DNA from: Polytrichum commune
Lineage: Eukaryota > Streptophyta > Polytrichopsida > Polytrichales > Polytrichaceae
Reading direction: 5' to 3'
Length of the DNA stretch: 64,000 nucleotides
NCBI GenBank assembly: GCA_950295325.1
Contig: OX485808.1
Location: forward strand, 16,140,527 to 16,204,526
How positions within the stretch are numbered: the stretch's first letter is position 1; each line of letters opens with the position of its first letter. A program made the position numbers and the translations under genes. Under the pieces are notes generated by a model. The model saw only the letters and a list, made by a program, of their open reading frames with translations. It did no database searches and had not been told where the DNA came from. Shown here piece by piece: positions 40,401-52,007 of the stretch.

Positions 40401-42420
40401 ATAGGACTATTTAGTGTAGTGGTTGTACGAACTTACTAATTTACTACTTTTCATTTTCATGCCTGAAGTGTACCTTCAAAAGGTGATTCTATTGTTGTTT
40501 TTGTGAAGGAAACTTGCACAAGAAGCATCTAATTTCAAGGGACCATGGGAACATTGTCAGGAACATAATGAATCATATAGGTTTTTTTTTTTTAAAAAGA
40601 AAAGAAAAAAAGAGATTGAATTAGCTTAGAAAGACAACATTTCCATGCAAAATTTGCATTCATTGATGAAGATGAATTAGGTCCATCATGTACAAATCAT
40701 GTTGTGGTTGACATTTACAATACTACATGAAGCTCACAATATCTTCATATATCAACCATTTCACATCATCCATTGCACAACTCCACATCATGCAAACATT
40801 ATTTGCCACAAACTCCATCAACCACTCTAGGACTTAAACTTTAGGCTCTCTTGCATTAGCCTCTTTGTATTCCAATGTTATTGCATTTGAGGATTTATGT
40901 ATTTGGTCACGGAAAATATATAAGGTAGACGTGTGTTATTCATATACTTTTATCTTTGCACCACTTATAGTAAAATATGGAACACACAGTTGGTGTGAGA
41001 TGATTAGCAAATCCAAATTGTGCATGTAGCCATGTCCCTCGTAATTTTCCGAGGCTCCTATGACAATCTTATGCATTATCAAAGTGAAGATTCGCTTGCT
41101 ATGGTAAGTGGTCGTATGTGGCAATGTTATGATGGTGTAACAGATTTGTGATTTGATGATTTGGAGCGGCTGGAAGTTTAGGTCAACAATGGGCTATGAA
41201 TTTACTTTGGTGCAAAAGAAAGAGTCTATGCATTCTTGGTGTCTAGTGGACAGGATATTACCAAGTTTGCATTAGTGTTACATAGTGTCTATGCTACACC
41301 TTTATAAGTGTTAAAAATGTTAACACCATATAAGGCTCCAAGGTGTAAACAGATACCAAGGGTGGACTACTCATATCTGGATTGATGAATGTGACTCGAC
41401 AAATCTAAGGGTATGGCAGCTACGAACAAATGCACATATTGTCAAGTTGTCATCACAACCATCTCATTAGTTCCTATCATTCATGTGTTGTGTAGTTCAC
41501 TTTCATGAAGACATCACCAAAACACCATGTTCTCTACTGACTCACATATTCACACTCAAATGTACCTTATTAAATATGAACTTCAGAATTTCCTTACGGT
41601 GGGCATGTGAGACAATTGAAAACAACACCAATATCTGCATGATTCATAGCCATAGATCATTGGCCAGGATGACTTCATGAACCCGTAATCCTGGATGAAA
41701 TCCATGCATTATACAAATCAGACCAGGCCTCAGACATTACCTTATACACAACCAATGTGTGTACCTATGAGCATGAAATAAAACACCAGGTCACTAAGCT
41801 AGTGCTAGTGCAAGATTCATATCACAAGAACTGTTAACAGTTTGCAAACTTCAAATGCAGTCCTGCATGAAGGTCCAAAATCAAGATAACACTCACAAGT
41901 GCATAATGTCAAGTACTAGTATGATGGCAAGCCCAGCTTCAGTTGCAATAAGTGAAGTGCATGATCCACCCAAAACATCATCTGCTGACCTTTTGGTAAT
42001 CCACAAATACGTAGCTCATTAGCAAAAAAAACTGTCATAAAGTCTCTCGTGTATCTGATCCACAAATCTCCTCAAAAAACTACAATCTACAAGGAATTAG
42101 CTGTTGAAGGAGCAGCGGATTGTTGCCTCAGCAACCGCGTATGCAATGTCACACCGGCTGCTTGACGGTCTAGTCTCTCCGTACATCTCCCTACTGTTAT
42201 ACAAGGTGCGGAGGAATTTTTTTTCTCCTGTCAGAGATCAGTAAGTCAATGGCATTCTCACTGGCCATATTGTTGCAAACTGACCACCTAGAATAGGAAA
42301 CATGGTGGCTGGACTGGGCCACTCTTCAGCTGCCCAATGCTCCGAATGCCCTTGCCTTCTATTCATAGCCACAACGTTCTTGCATCAAAAAATACATAGC
42401 AGGGTGCTACCCTAAAGCCC
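37436..42420. other. 5-kb intergenic DNA, no supported gene
   Basis: No convincing coding region. The 159-residue minus frame at 39237-39716 has no recognisable domain. A T/A-rich run lies at about 40580-40610, and ACTAATT-rich sequence at 40180-40400. Confidence 0.5.
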
Positions 42421-45400
42421 CTACCATGACCGTGGCTGTAGAATGCGTTTCATGAACTCGTAGGTCATAAACACAATGCCAACACTGGGAATGACCTTAA
42501 AGTACTCTGGGATAATCCCCCTATAAAGACCAAACAATCCCTCCTTCTGGATGATTTCTTTGAACATGCCTCCCAGACCATTCTTGTAGACAAGCTCCCG
42601 TCCTCCGGCACCTTCTAACTGCATTCGTCTCCTTACCAAATCAATGGGAAAGGTTGCTGTACAGCTCCAAAGCACCATTTATCAAAATTTGCTAGCAATA
42701 GTGAGCAGATGATGCATTTCTATTTCCTCACATACTTAGTTATCAAGTGCTAACAACCAGGCGTCTGCTGTTGAACTTAATAGTGGATCTCAATAGAAAC
42801 CTCAGAAGCTGTGAGCATGATAACATACTGCTCATGAATCTAAAGCATTCCAGGCCACTACACTACTTACTAGCAATGTAATTATGTTGATTACAGTAAC
42901 AATTCAAAATTGACTGATCGAGTACAAACTGAAAAGAAATACAAAGGTAGGTCAAATCCATGACTTGAATTCTAATATACCTGTTGAAGAGCAGATCCCA
43001 GCAAAACTACCACATGCAAGACTGACAAGAACAGGTGACATGTCTGGCCTGCAGAAACATAAACATATTTGGTTTGCATTTAGAAAGCTCAAAACAACAA
43101 TCAGACATGTCATCATCCCTGCTTAAGGAAATACAAGTAGTTAGGTTTATGCTTTGCACACGCATCACAACAAAATTATCAGAAGAACTTGCTACTCCTG
43201 TAAAACTTGGTTAATTTTTTTGTTTGAGTTGATTCAGAATCCTGATATATTGTGTGACAAACCATCAACATAGATGAGCCAAACTAGTGAGTCGCAAACC
43301 TCCTAGCAACCCATGTTGACTTCAATGTTTCGTAGACGCAAAAATTGATGGCTATGTTTGGGCCAACACCCTGTTTGGAAAATAAACAACAGCTCCTGTC
43401 AGACAAGTTTGAACTGACTTATTCTAGACAGTTACTTAGATGTATCCCAACAACAAAGCACTGGGAAAGCCTTCACCCAAATAATGGCAGATGTCTCAGG
43501 CAGCTACAGCTAATTAACCCTCATCTAGAAGAATCATTTGCCACAGAATATTCCACAGGGACTACGTTCACATTAATTACCCTCTGAGACCTTTATGATA
43601 TATCCTGATGTTCAACCAACCCCTGCACATACCTTGTGACCAATATGCACTTGCAATGCCAAACTTATGTTCAGTACAATTCCAGAATGTTCTCAGGTGC
43701 CAAAATACATAAACATCTGCACCGTATCAGGGTCCCAGACTGGTCTATTTTCTATATGATCTTTTCGAGCCATTCAGAAACTGGTTTCCCTGTGAAATAT
43801 TCCCAAACACAACATTACTAGAACTCGACCTTGATTATATCAAGGAAAAACACCCATGCCTACATTACAGGCTAGAGCATATGCTTTGCACTTGACAAAC
43901 CCTATTTGTACCTTGCTTTGCACATCAGCTGGAACTGGTGGGGCATCACTGATGTGATATTCTGGAGTTGCAAAAAAGGTTCAGCAATACCCCATCAGCC
44001 CATGCATACATACTGTGGATATCTACACTCCCTTAAATACTCCTACTCGGATGTCTATTTCTCAGTGAACGTTGAAGATGCAGTAGAAATGATGCCATTT
44101 TATAAGCTGCTTTGCATTACTGGAAAAATGCACCATTTGACGGGTCTCATCATGGCACAAAATCACCAATAGCTCAAGAAAACATCAGCTCTCAACATTA
44201 TGAATAATCTAAGTTGACTCCAGATTATTGGAACTCACACCACACTGTCCATGCAGATTTGTACGACTCTTAACCACAGCTTGCTTCTCTTTGACTACTA
44301 ATGACTTCCAGAATGCCACCTTCTTAAATCCTCTCCAACTTCCATGGGAGGATGTAACATAATCCAGGAAACTTTGTATGAAGACATAAATTGATTCATT
44401 ATGAATGAGATTAGGGGAACTGACCATAAGTGTTGTCCCCAAGCCCTTGTAAAGCCCTCTGACACCTTCATCCCGTGTGATGGTCAAGAGAGCATGACTT
44501 ATGCCCCTATAATACATGTCCTTTGTCTGCATCCCTTATCCCAACAAGTATGATGAGAAAAGAACTTTTAGAGATCGGTTTGCCCCCATAATTGGAGGCA
44601 TGCCAAACTACCAACTATTAATTGGATCCCCATCATGCAAATCACACCTGAGAGGCACTGCTATATGATCACGTTTGAAACTGACCTAACAGTAAATAAA
44701 TTGATCCTTGATATGAACCATATAGACCAGAACCAAAGCCAAAATAGTAACAAATCCTGATCTTAATCATCAAAAATGCTATCCACATGCATGTAATACT
44801 CTTCCATGTCATTCTCAGACACCTATTTGAAATGACAAGAAGCGGGAGGGTGTTATTGCACAAATCAAATGCGCACAAGTGTGTTGAGATTGCTTGCCTG
44901 TGCTGCTAAGCGTGTGCGGACCAGATCCAGAGGGTAGGTCAAGGATGCAGCTGTAATGCCAGCTCCTCCACCAGCAAGCAGCCTTGTGCTCATCCCAACC
45001 CCAAGACTCTCTTGATTGCCTTCAATTCCCAGAAGTTTCCTGAATTGCTGCCAAAAGACCAATATATATAAATATATATAATACAATATCAAAATAAGAA
45101 CCTTGAGTGCCAATTACTGATATGATAGCAGATCCCAGCTCCAATCAATTTATAGGATGCCAATCTTTGCAGGTGTAGTGTTCCAAAGACGCTTGTTATA
45201 AGGCAAGGCTACTTCTGTTCAGCATTCTCTGCAAAGGTTTGGTTCATAAAAGATGTTGCATTTAAATAACATGCATAGAGATGGAATGCTAGGGAACACT
45301 TTCAAGAAGCTGCCTCTGCAATGAATTGTGAGTGCAAAAATATTGCCAAGTGAATAATGCCAGTCTGAAATATATCTTACCGCCTTATACTGCTCATACG

Positions 45401-46631
45401 CAAAAAAGTTGATTGATGAGTAAGGAAGCCGGTGCACTATGGTGACTCCGTTGCCCTTCCAAAAAGCTCTCACCCCTTCTTCACGAAAGACTCTTCTGGC
45501 CTCCTTCATGATACTGGGACGACTTAGAACAGTGCCATCTGACCACATACCTTGAACCTACAGCAACACCAAGTCCAACAATACATGGTCAATAATGAAG
45601 ATAATGAAATTGCATAAAAACAGAGTCAACATGCAATTGTCCATCTCTGTGGAAGATGGTGGGACTTCATGCCCTAACAAAACTGAAGTTCCGGAATCCC
45701 ACACATTGAGACAGGCCTTCTCAACATAAACTCAAAAAGCACAATAGATTGAGTGAGGAGGCCATTATGAGTTTTCTTCAGTAACGGAAGGAAGGCATCA
45801 ATTTCCTGAAGGACATAATTCACATAGAGAGCAGATTATATGGGTAAACAACGTCATTCTAAGTACAAACAAAAATGACGGAACCAATTCTGCCGTTTTG
45901 CTTCCTCATATTGCAGTCAATTACGGGAAATGATTACTAAAAGGTTGGCAAGGCAATCGTGTACAGAAAACGGACGACTAGTTCTTGAATATTTGGAAAT
46001 AGACTTGATCATAGAGTAATAGGTGATAGGGACAATAGAGTTCTCGTTTATTCGAAGGGACTTTTTGTCGGGAGTTGGTTGTTTTGCATAAAACACCTTC
46101 CATGTTTGGTGAGTTTTCAGTGCATGCTTGGAGGTAGTGTGGAGGTTGAGTAAAGAACATTCTATGTCAGTCAAACTCATTTTGGCATGCCAACAGGTGC
46201 CAAAATGGGTTTGGCCCTCGCTGAACATAGTATGCAAAACAACCCATGGGAAATCGTAGGGGTCCAACTCCGGACAAATTATCCTATTGTATTAAAATTT
46301 TACTCTAATGGGTTATGGGACAATGGCAGCAGAAAATTAATCCCACCTGGAAAAGGATGGTGAGGCGAGCAAGTGGAGCGGTGCATGTTTTGCTGAAAGC
46401 ACCAGCAATGCCTCCTGCGAGCAACTGCGAGGCTGTGCTGATATGTGAAGGCACCCGCACTGCCACAGCTTTTCTTGTGCGGGCTGCCGCCTCTTGCACC
46501 GATTCGGAGGGTTTGGCATCCTTGCTGCTGCTGCTGCTGCTACCAGGTCTATCGTCCACAGCACCTGCCAGCGCTCTGTGTGCTCCACCGACCACACCAC
46601 CTATTTGCGTCTCCCCTGCATGTGGTTGCAT
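42421..46631 (-). CDS. Mitochondrial carrier family (SLC25) protein, 7 exons
   Basis: Exons in transcript order are 46631-46347, 45557-45381, 45047-44898, 44526-44425, 43370-43300, 43048-42981 and 42656-42421; together they give 362 aa. Three carrier repeats are visible. Repeat 1 has QLLAGGIAGAFSKTCTAPLARL, repeat 2 has LLAGGGAGITAASLTYPLDLVRTRL, and repeat 3 has ACGSFAGI with TATFPIDLVRRRMQLEG; the P-x-(D/A)-x-x-(R/K) signature varies as expected. The C-terminus is RGIIPEYFKVIPSVGIVFMTYEFMK. The N-terminus, MQPHAG up to GGAHRALAG, and the overall pattern resemble the plant subgroup of At2g37890/At3g53940/At3g55640, near the nucleotide, CoA and thiamine-pyrophosphate carriers. The site is the inner mitochondrial membrane; the substrate is not determined. 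The start is the ATG at 46631; an open TTG-led frame extends slightly further. The intron after exon 3 has a GC donor (CAG|GCAAGC). Confidence 0.94.
46000..46270. repeat. Repeat C copy in carrier intron 1
   Basis: It contains GAAGGGACTTTTTGTCGGGAGTTGG, as in the intron of the coiled-coil gene. Inverse stretches (CATGCTTGGAGGTAGTGTGGAGGTTG) match the ends of the unit at 30325-30360. The arrangement suggests an element with inverted parts. Confidence 0.65.
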
Positions 46632-47825
46632 TCCTCCCAATGTCCTTGTCAGCTATCGGGCATCTTTGTTGGAGTTGTTGATTGATGATTTTACTTATGA
46701 AAACCTCACCACCATCAAAATCTGTATGTGCACAAGTGGTTCCGTGTGTTGATTGATGATACTCAGCTCCTGTGAAAGGGGCAAGTCATTAGCTACTTGT
46801 TTTCCTAATATTTCTGCCCTAACATTTTTTTCCAACCTGTATTCATTCATACAGCATTTGTCCCGATGCCCTCGAGAGTTTCAGGTTACTCTTATCAACT
46901 CGATAAAAAACCAGAGCAGTGTGTGAAAAAAATATGATCCTTGTTCTAATTCGTGTGATTTAGGGTGGATCGAGTCCAGTGCATAGATCAGAAGTCCACC
47001 GGAAAATACATATCTGCGACATGGATGTGGTGGGAGGATTTTTCGATCTAATTTGGCCTATTTAAGGACCCAGCAAGGTGTGAACTCGGGAAGGAAAAAG
47101 ATAGGCTGGTACAGAATCATTATATACTAACACTATAATATCTAATGCGACTTGGAGGACTCAGCGGAGCTAACTTGTCACAAATTCTAAGCTCCAGAAA
47201 GCATAAAATCTGTGAATTGGGGCACTTTTGCAGAAAGTAGCATTTATCAAAACCGCAAAAAACCATACAAAGAACTCAATTCCTCTAATTACAAAGACGC
47301 GATGATTGTCTCCTACCCCGAACTAACTGCTCCTCAACTCTCAACCTAAAAACTTCAAAACAAAAAAACTCCTTCGGTTGTGCAACGCGGGAAATATAGG
47401 GCAGGAAGAAATTCGCAGCGATCTCAAAACCCCAAACCCGACACATTTCACGCGTGGAGAAGAAAAATCGATCCAAAAAAAGTAGGAATACCACGACGTA
47501 CATTTGCAGGTAGAGATACAGCGATGACATCCGAGAATCGCCGATGATAAACAGATGCGGGAAGGCACACAGATCCTTCTACAGGTCCAGCAATCGCGAG
47601 GAATGACGGGAATCGTTCCGGGAAAGCGGTCACGGCAACAGGAAATTGCGCAGTATGCTGGTGACAAAGATGTTTGACAGGAAAAAGTGCGAGGGGGTGT
47701 GGGCAAAGAGCGGGGCGAAGGAGTAGGAGTAGGAAAGAAAGAGCAAAGTTCGACGGAGGGAGGGAAGCGTGGGGAAGCAGGGGAGGGCAAAGCCAGGCTG
47801 GGCATGGTCTCACATGGCCATGGAA

Positions 47826-47845
47826 TTAGGGTTTGCAAACCCTAA
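47826..47845. promoter_or_regulatory. Perfect palindrome of two telo-boxes
   Basis: TTAGGGTTTG is joined to its exact inverse CAAACCCTAA, giving a 20-bp perfect palindrome. It lies about 1.2 kb before the carrier start codon. Telo-boxes bind plant Myb/TRB proteins; function here is inferred. Confidence 0.5.
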
Positions 47846-48289
47846 GCAAGCATACAGGGCTTCAAGCACTCACTTTTGCATTAACTCCAATTTGTCTCCT
47901 CACTTTGCCACTTTCATGTTACATATGTGTTCCTTATTTAGTGTGGAAACTATTGTTTTCAACCTCCACACTACACTAAATATTATTGTACACTCTAAAC
48001 TCCGTGATATCAACCTCCTTAATGTCACTCCTTATCCTATATCTTGGAACCCTAGGGAATGGGTTTTCTTAGTTTAAATCTCCACTCCTTGTTGTCACGT
48101 TTTCCTCCCATGAATGATGGGTTTTGACTTTAAAATAAACCATTGAAGAATTCAAACCACACGCTCGCATGCATCATGTTGTCATCATTGTAATTATTGT
48201 CATATTTGCAACGTTGATTATGTGTTGTTCCATTATGTCACATGCTACACTAATCGTCTTATATCACGCATCCATATTATCACTACAAA

Positions 48290-48560
48290 CCTTCTTAAAT
48301 TAACATGCACTTTGGTTGCCACAAGCATGATATTACGGAGTTTAGAGTGTTTTAGTGTCATCAAATTTTCTATTTGTCTTGCTCAATACTATTTGTAAAC
48401 CGCCAATGCCAAATGTAAACCTAACATTGTTTGTCATTCTTTGTATAAGAAAAATAATTAAAAAATGGGCATTATATATTTACAAAGTTGCAGTTATTAT
48501 CACCTACGATGTGATTTTTCATCTAGTTTTTAGCTATTCATGATAATATTTCGTTACATA
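48290..48560. repeat. Dispersed repeat B, copy 2
   Basis: Inverse-oriented relative of 27690-27965, diverged, non-coding. Confidence 0.7.
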
Positions 48561-49300
48561 ATTGTTGGGATGCAAAAAATACCAAACTATGTTTCAATAA
48601 TTGGCATGAATTTCATCCATGATAATACTTGTACACATATTTATAAGAAGTATAGCTAGAAAGTAACCGCATTGACATAACATATCATATTACACTAGAT
48701 ACAATATTTAGTGTAGTTGGAAAAGGTTAGAAATAAGGTTTGAAAAAAAACAAAAGAAGAGTTAATGAGAGCCCGTTTACCTTAAATTGATCATAAGGAA
48801 AAGGGGGAACTTAAGATTGGCCTATATATATATATATATATAGACACACACACACACTATTTGGAATTTCATCTTGCTGTAATTTTTCTAAGTGTATCTT
48901 GTTTTCTCCAAACAAAGTGTAAGTAAGTAATTCGGATATTACGTATTATAACATATCAAACTTCATAACATTATTCACAGCAACCACTATGTTTTCTTTC
49001 CATTCATAAGCCGCCAATCGTATCTTTAAATCCCAACAAAATATTCTCTGCATGCATGATTTCTTGCTTTGAAATATAGCGAACCACACATAACTGGAGG
49101 TGCTTAAACCAACAATATAAGCTATTGCACATACACATGACTGTGTAGTTGATATTGTATGTATAGGCCTTTGGGCTAAGCATAGGCATAAAGAAAACCG
49201 CTTTGTAAAGTAGAAATACTCAAGCCAGGCAAGAGCAGAACGAGGGCGGCAGCATGGCGTAAAAAGGCCTCTGGCTAATTCGGGAGGCCATTTTTTTGCA

Positions 49301-49655
49301 TGTTAATACAAGATGAATGTCATCCATTCACTCTCCGGTTCCATCCATAGCTTAGTAAGCATATCTACCCGACTGGTCCTTAATAACCAATTAAGTCACA
49401 ATAGGTAGATAGCGATAAGGTAGATGGATGATAAATCCAGTCACACTCTAAACCTTAACCCGAGTTAACCAATTGTCTTCACCCCTATATAATCTTAATG
49501 GAATAGACCTCCGGCTCATACTTTGTGTTAATGCTTGTTATACTTTGTGTTTTTGTTTGTCTCTCAACACGTTATCAACACCGTTAGCTCTTCCGCCATA
49601 GCTCTTCCACCATAGCTTTTTGTAGCTCTTGCTTTTGCTCTTCTTCACCCTTTTT
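49301..49655 (+). repeat. Copia LTR plus leader, inverted copy (left arm)
   Basis: The LTR runs from TGTTAATAC at 49301 to CTCTCAACA at 49569. It is followed by CGTTATCAACACCGTTAG and leader sequence to about 49655. The whole is the near-identical inverse of 49795-50164. The right arm has a short extra stretch (TCTTTGATGCTCAT-like) missing here. Confidence 0.85.
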
Positions 49656-49794
49656 CTGTTGTTTTTTCCTCCTAATTGCTAATTCGAAATCATGTTGCTA
49701 ATCCTGTTGCTAATTGAAAATCCTAAGGTTGTTCTCTACACTCGTGGACTGCTATGGTTAGCGGAGAGATGTTGTAGAAGGAGGAGAAAAGAAC

Positions 49795-50164
49795 ATAAAA
49801 ATGGTGAAGAAGAGCAAAAGCAAGAGCTACAAAAAACTATGGTGGAAGAGCTATGGCGGAAGAACTAACGGTGTTGATAACGTGTTGAGAGACAAACAAA
49901 AACACAAAGTATAACAAACATTAACACAAAGTATGAGCATCAAAGAATGAGCCGGAGCTCTATTCCTTAAGATTATATAGGGGTGAAGACAATTGGTTAA
50001 CTCAGGTTAAGGTTTAGAGTGTGATTGGATTTATCATCCATCTACCTTATCGCTATTTATCTACTGTGACTTAATTGGTTATTAAGGACCAGTTGGGTAG
50101 GTATGCTTACTAAGCTATGGATGGAACCGGATAATGAATGGATGACATTCATCATGTCTTAACA
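49795..50164 (-). repeat. 3' LTR of the copia element plus leader (right arm)
   Basis: On the minus strand the LTR starts TGTTAAGACATG at 50164, immediately after a purine tract (GAGGAGGAG), and ends CTCAACA at 49883 (282 bp). Instead of flanking DNA it continues into CGTTATCAACACCG and leader-like sequence to about 49795. A true 3' LTR should not be followed by the primer-site and leader region, so the end of the element is rearranged. Confidence 0.85.
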
Positions 50165-50251
50165 CTCCTCCTCGAACGATGAACTTCATCGTTAAAAAAA
50201 CTTCATGATGATGTGAAGGAAAAAGAATAAAGTCATCGTTCGCCATCTAAT

Positions 50252-51574
50252 TCATTCTAGTTCAGTGAGGGTCCTCATACCAGCCGCAATGATGAACTTA
50301 CGGTACTGAGGGGCTGGTAGTGCCTTGGTGAGGACGTCGGCGATGTTGTATGTTGATGCAATCTTCTTGACCTCGATCTGTTTGGTCTTCGTGAGGTCTT
50401 GAGTATAGCCGAAGAGGTGAGGATTGATGTATTTGACACGGTCGGCTTTGATGAATCCGGAAAAAACTTGCTCGATGCAGGCCGCGTTGTCTTCAAATAT
50501 GGTCGTGGGTTTGTCCATCGATGGAAGGCCATTCATTTGAAGGATGGCCTGTTGCATAGTGCGTAGCCAAATGGCTTCACGGGAGGCCTCGTGGAAGGAG
50601 GGTAATTCAGCATGATTTGTGGACGTAGCAGTCACGGTCTGCTTGGTGGAGCGCCATGAGATTGGTGCGTCGTTTTTTATGAAGATATAGCTGGTTTGAG
50701 ACTTGCCTGAAACGGGATCTATCTTGAAGCCAGAGTTTGCGTATCCAATGATGTCACTAGAAGTATCCTTGCGGAAGTGTAGGCCGAGATCCTCCGTGCC
50801 GCGGAGGTAGCACAGGAGATGCTTGAAGCCCTGCCAATGCCGGGAGGTTGGTTTCTGATTGTGACGCGCGAGGACGCTGATGGCGAATGAGATGTCGGGT
50901 CGGGTATTCGTGGCAAGGTACAGTAGAGCTCCAACTGCGGCTAAATACTATGGCTTGTCGATCTCCTCCTCCTCGTCAATTGTTGGTCGGTAGGGATCAT
51001 CTTCAGTGTGACTCTTGTCAATCATGGGAGTTGAAAGTGCGTTGGCGTTGTCCATGTTGAATGAGCAGAGTAGTTTCTTCACATATATTTGTTGATGAAG
51101 TAGTAAGCTCCCATCTGCATAATGTTAATCTGTAGTCCAAGACAATAGGATGTGCACCCCAACACTTTCATTTCAAATTGTTTGGTTAGTAGGTTTTCCA
51201 CATGCTTACTCAAGGTTGGGGTATCAATAGAGTTTAAGTCATTGATATAGACTGCAAGGATGACAAAACCGGTGGTGTCTTTGAGGACGAAAACACAAGG
51301 TAGGACGGGGTGAGTTTGGAACTCATGAGAATTCAAGAAGGACTTGAGGTGATAGTACCATGTCCGGCTTGCTTGCTTTAGGCCATAAAGGGCTTTGCAT
51401 ACCCTCAATCCAGATAAGCGTCCGGGTTGTGCGGGTGTAGTGTTTGGTAGGAAATTTGGAAAATGTTTTATGTGAATTTGGGCATCTAAGTCACCGTAGA
51501 GATAGGTTGTGACTACGTCGAGGAGACGTGTTTCTAATGCCATTTGGACTGCTAGACTTAGGAGGTAACAGAAG
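50252..51574 (-). pseudogene. Copia pol, RT and RNase H part (3' half of interrupted element)
   Basis: The minus strand gives the copia RT segment LETRLLDVVTTYLYGDLDAQI and ALYGLKQASRTWY (51543-51079), then YLAAVGALLYLATNTRPDISFAI (about 51000-50880), then RNase H to VLTKALPAPQYRKFI (50252). At least one in-frame stop (near 50950) and frame changes show it is dead. It was continuous with the part at 61555-62735 before the gypsy element inserted: the codons DSTSF-CYLLSLAVQ join exactly across the insertion. Confidence 0.9.
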
Positions 51575-52007
51575 TGTCACGTGAGGTGACATCGGGGGCT
51601 AAGTCACGTCAATTTAGGAGTAAATGGACTCCACTAGGAGTCCATGTGTGTTGGGATGAGTAACGGACTCCATTGGGAGTCCTAGTTAGTTGTGCATCCA
51701 CTCCATGGATGAACTCCACATTGGATTGGGGTTGTATGGAGAGGAAGGCCTCTTGACTTGCCATTGTTGTCAAGTCAAGTCTTGTGAGTGTGTTTTGAGA
51801 GAGAGAGAGAGCTTGTTGTTGCTTTCTCATGGCTATGGTGTAGTAGATTATGAGTAAAGCCTTTGCATTCTTTCTCCACCACTTGCACTCTTGGATTCTC
51901 CCTTCGTGGAGTGAGAGATAGCTTGACTCTTGTGTGTGAATTTTAGAGTTTCTTAAGCTTTGTAAGGAGACATTTTAGTTTCTTAAGCTTGGAGAGAGAA
52001 ACCCTCA
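51575..52007 (+). repeat. 5' LTR, lacking its first ~106 bp
   Basis: Matches 61017-61447 except for two extra bases in a GA run. It starts TGTCACGTGAGG and ends CCCTCA. It contains two hairpins of GGACTCC and GGAGTCC (51626-51643 and 51665-51682) and a palindromic start TGTCAC...GTGACA. Relative to the full LTR at 60911-61447, the segment TGAAGAGG...GACAGC is missing. No standard tRNA primer site (TGG...) follows directly at 52008. Confidence 0.9.

Larger units (their letters stand above)
46632..49300. other. Upstream region of the carrier gene, no supported CDS
   Basis: The Pro/Ser-rich minus frames at 47285-47838 are not a known protein. They may lie in a distant 5' UTR exon of the carrier gene, because a telo-box palindrome at 47826-47845 sits just upstream of them. 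Dispersed repeat B copy 2 is at 48290-48560, and TA/CA microsatellites are at about 48823-48858. Confidence 0.45.

Noticed and set aside
47341-47838. 165-residue Pro/Ser-rich minus frame
   Set aside because: Overlapping frames have similar composition and no family match; more likely upstream non-coding sequence of the carrier gene.
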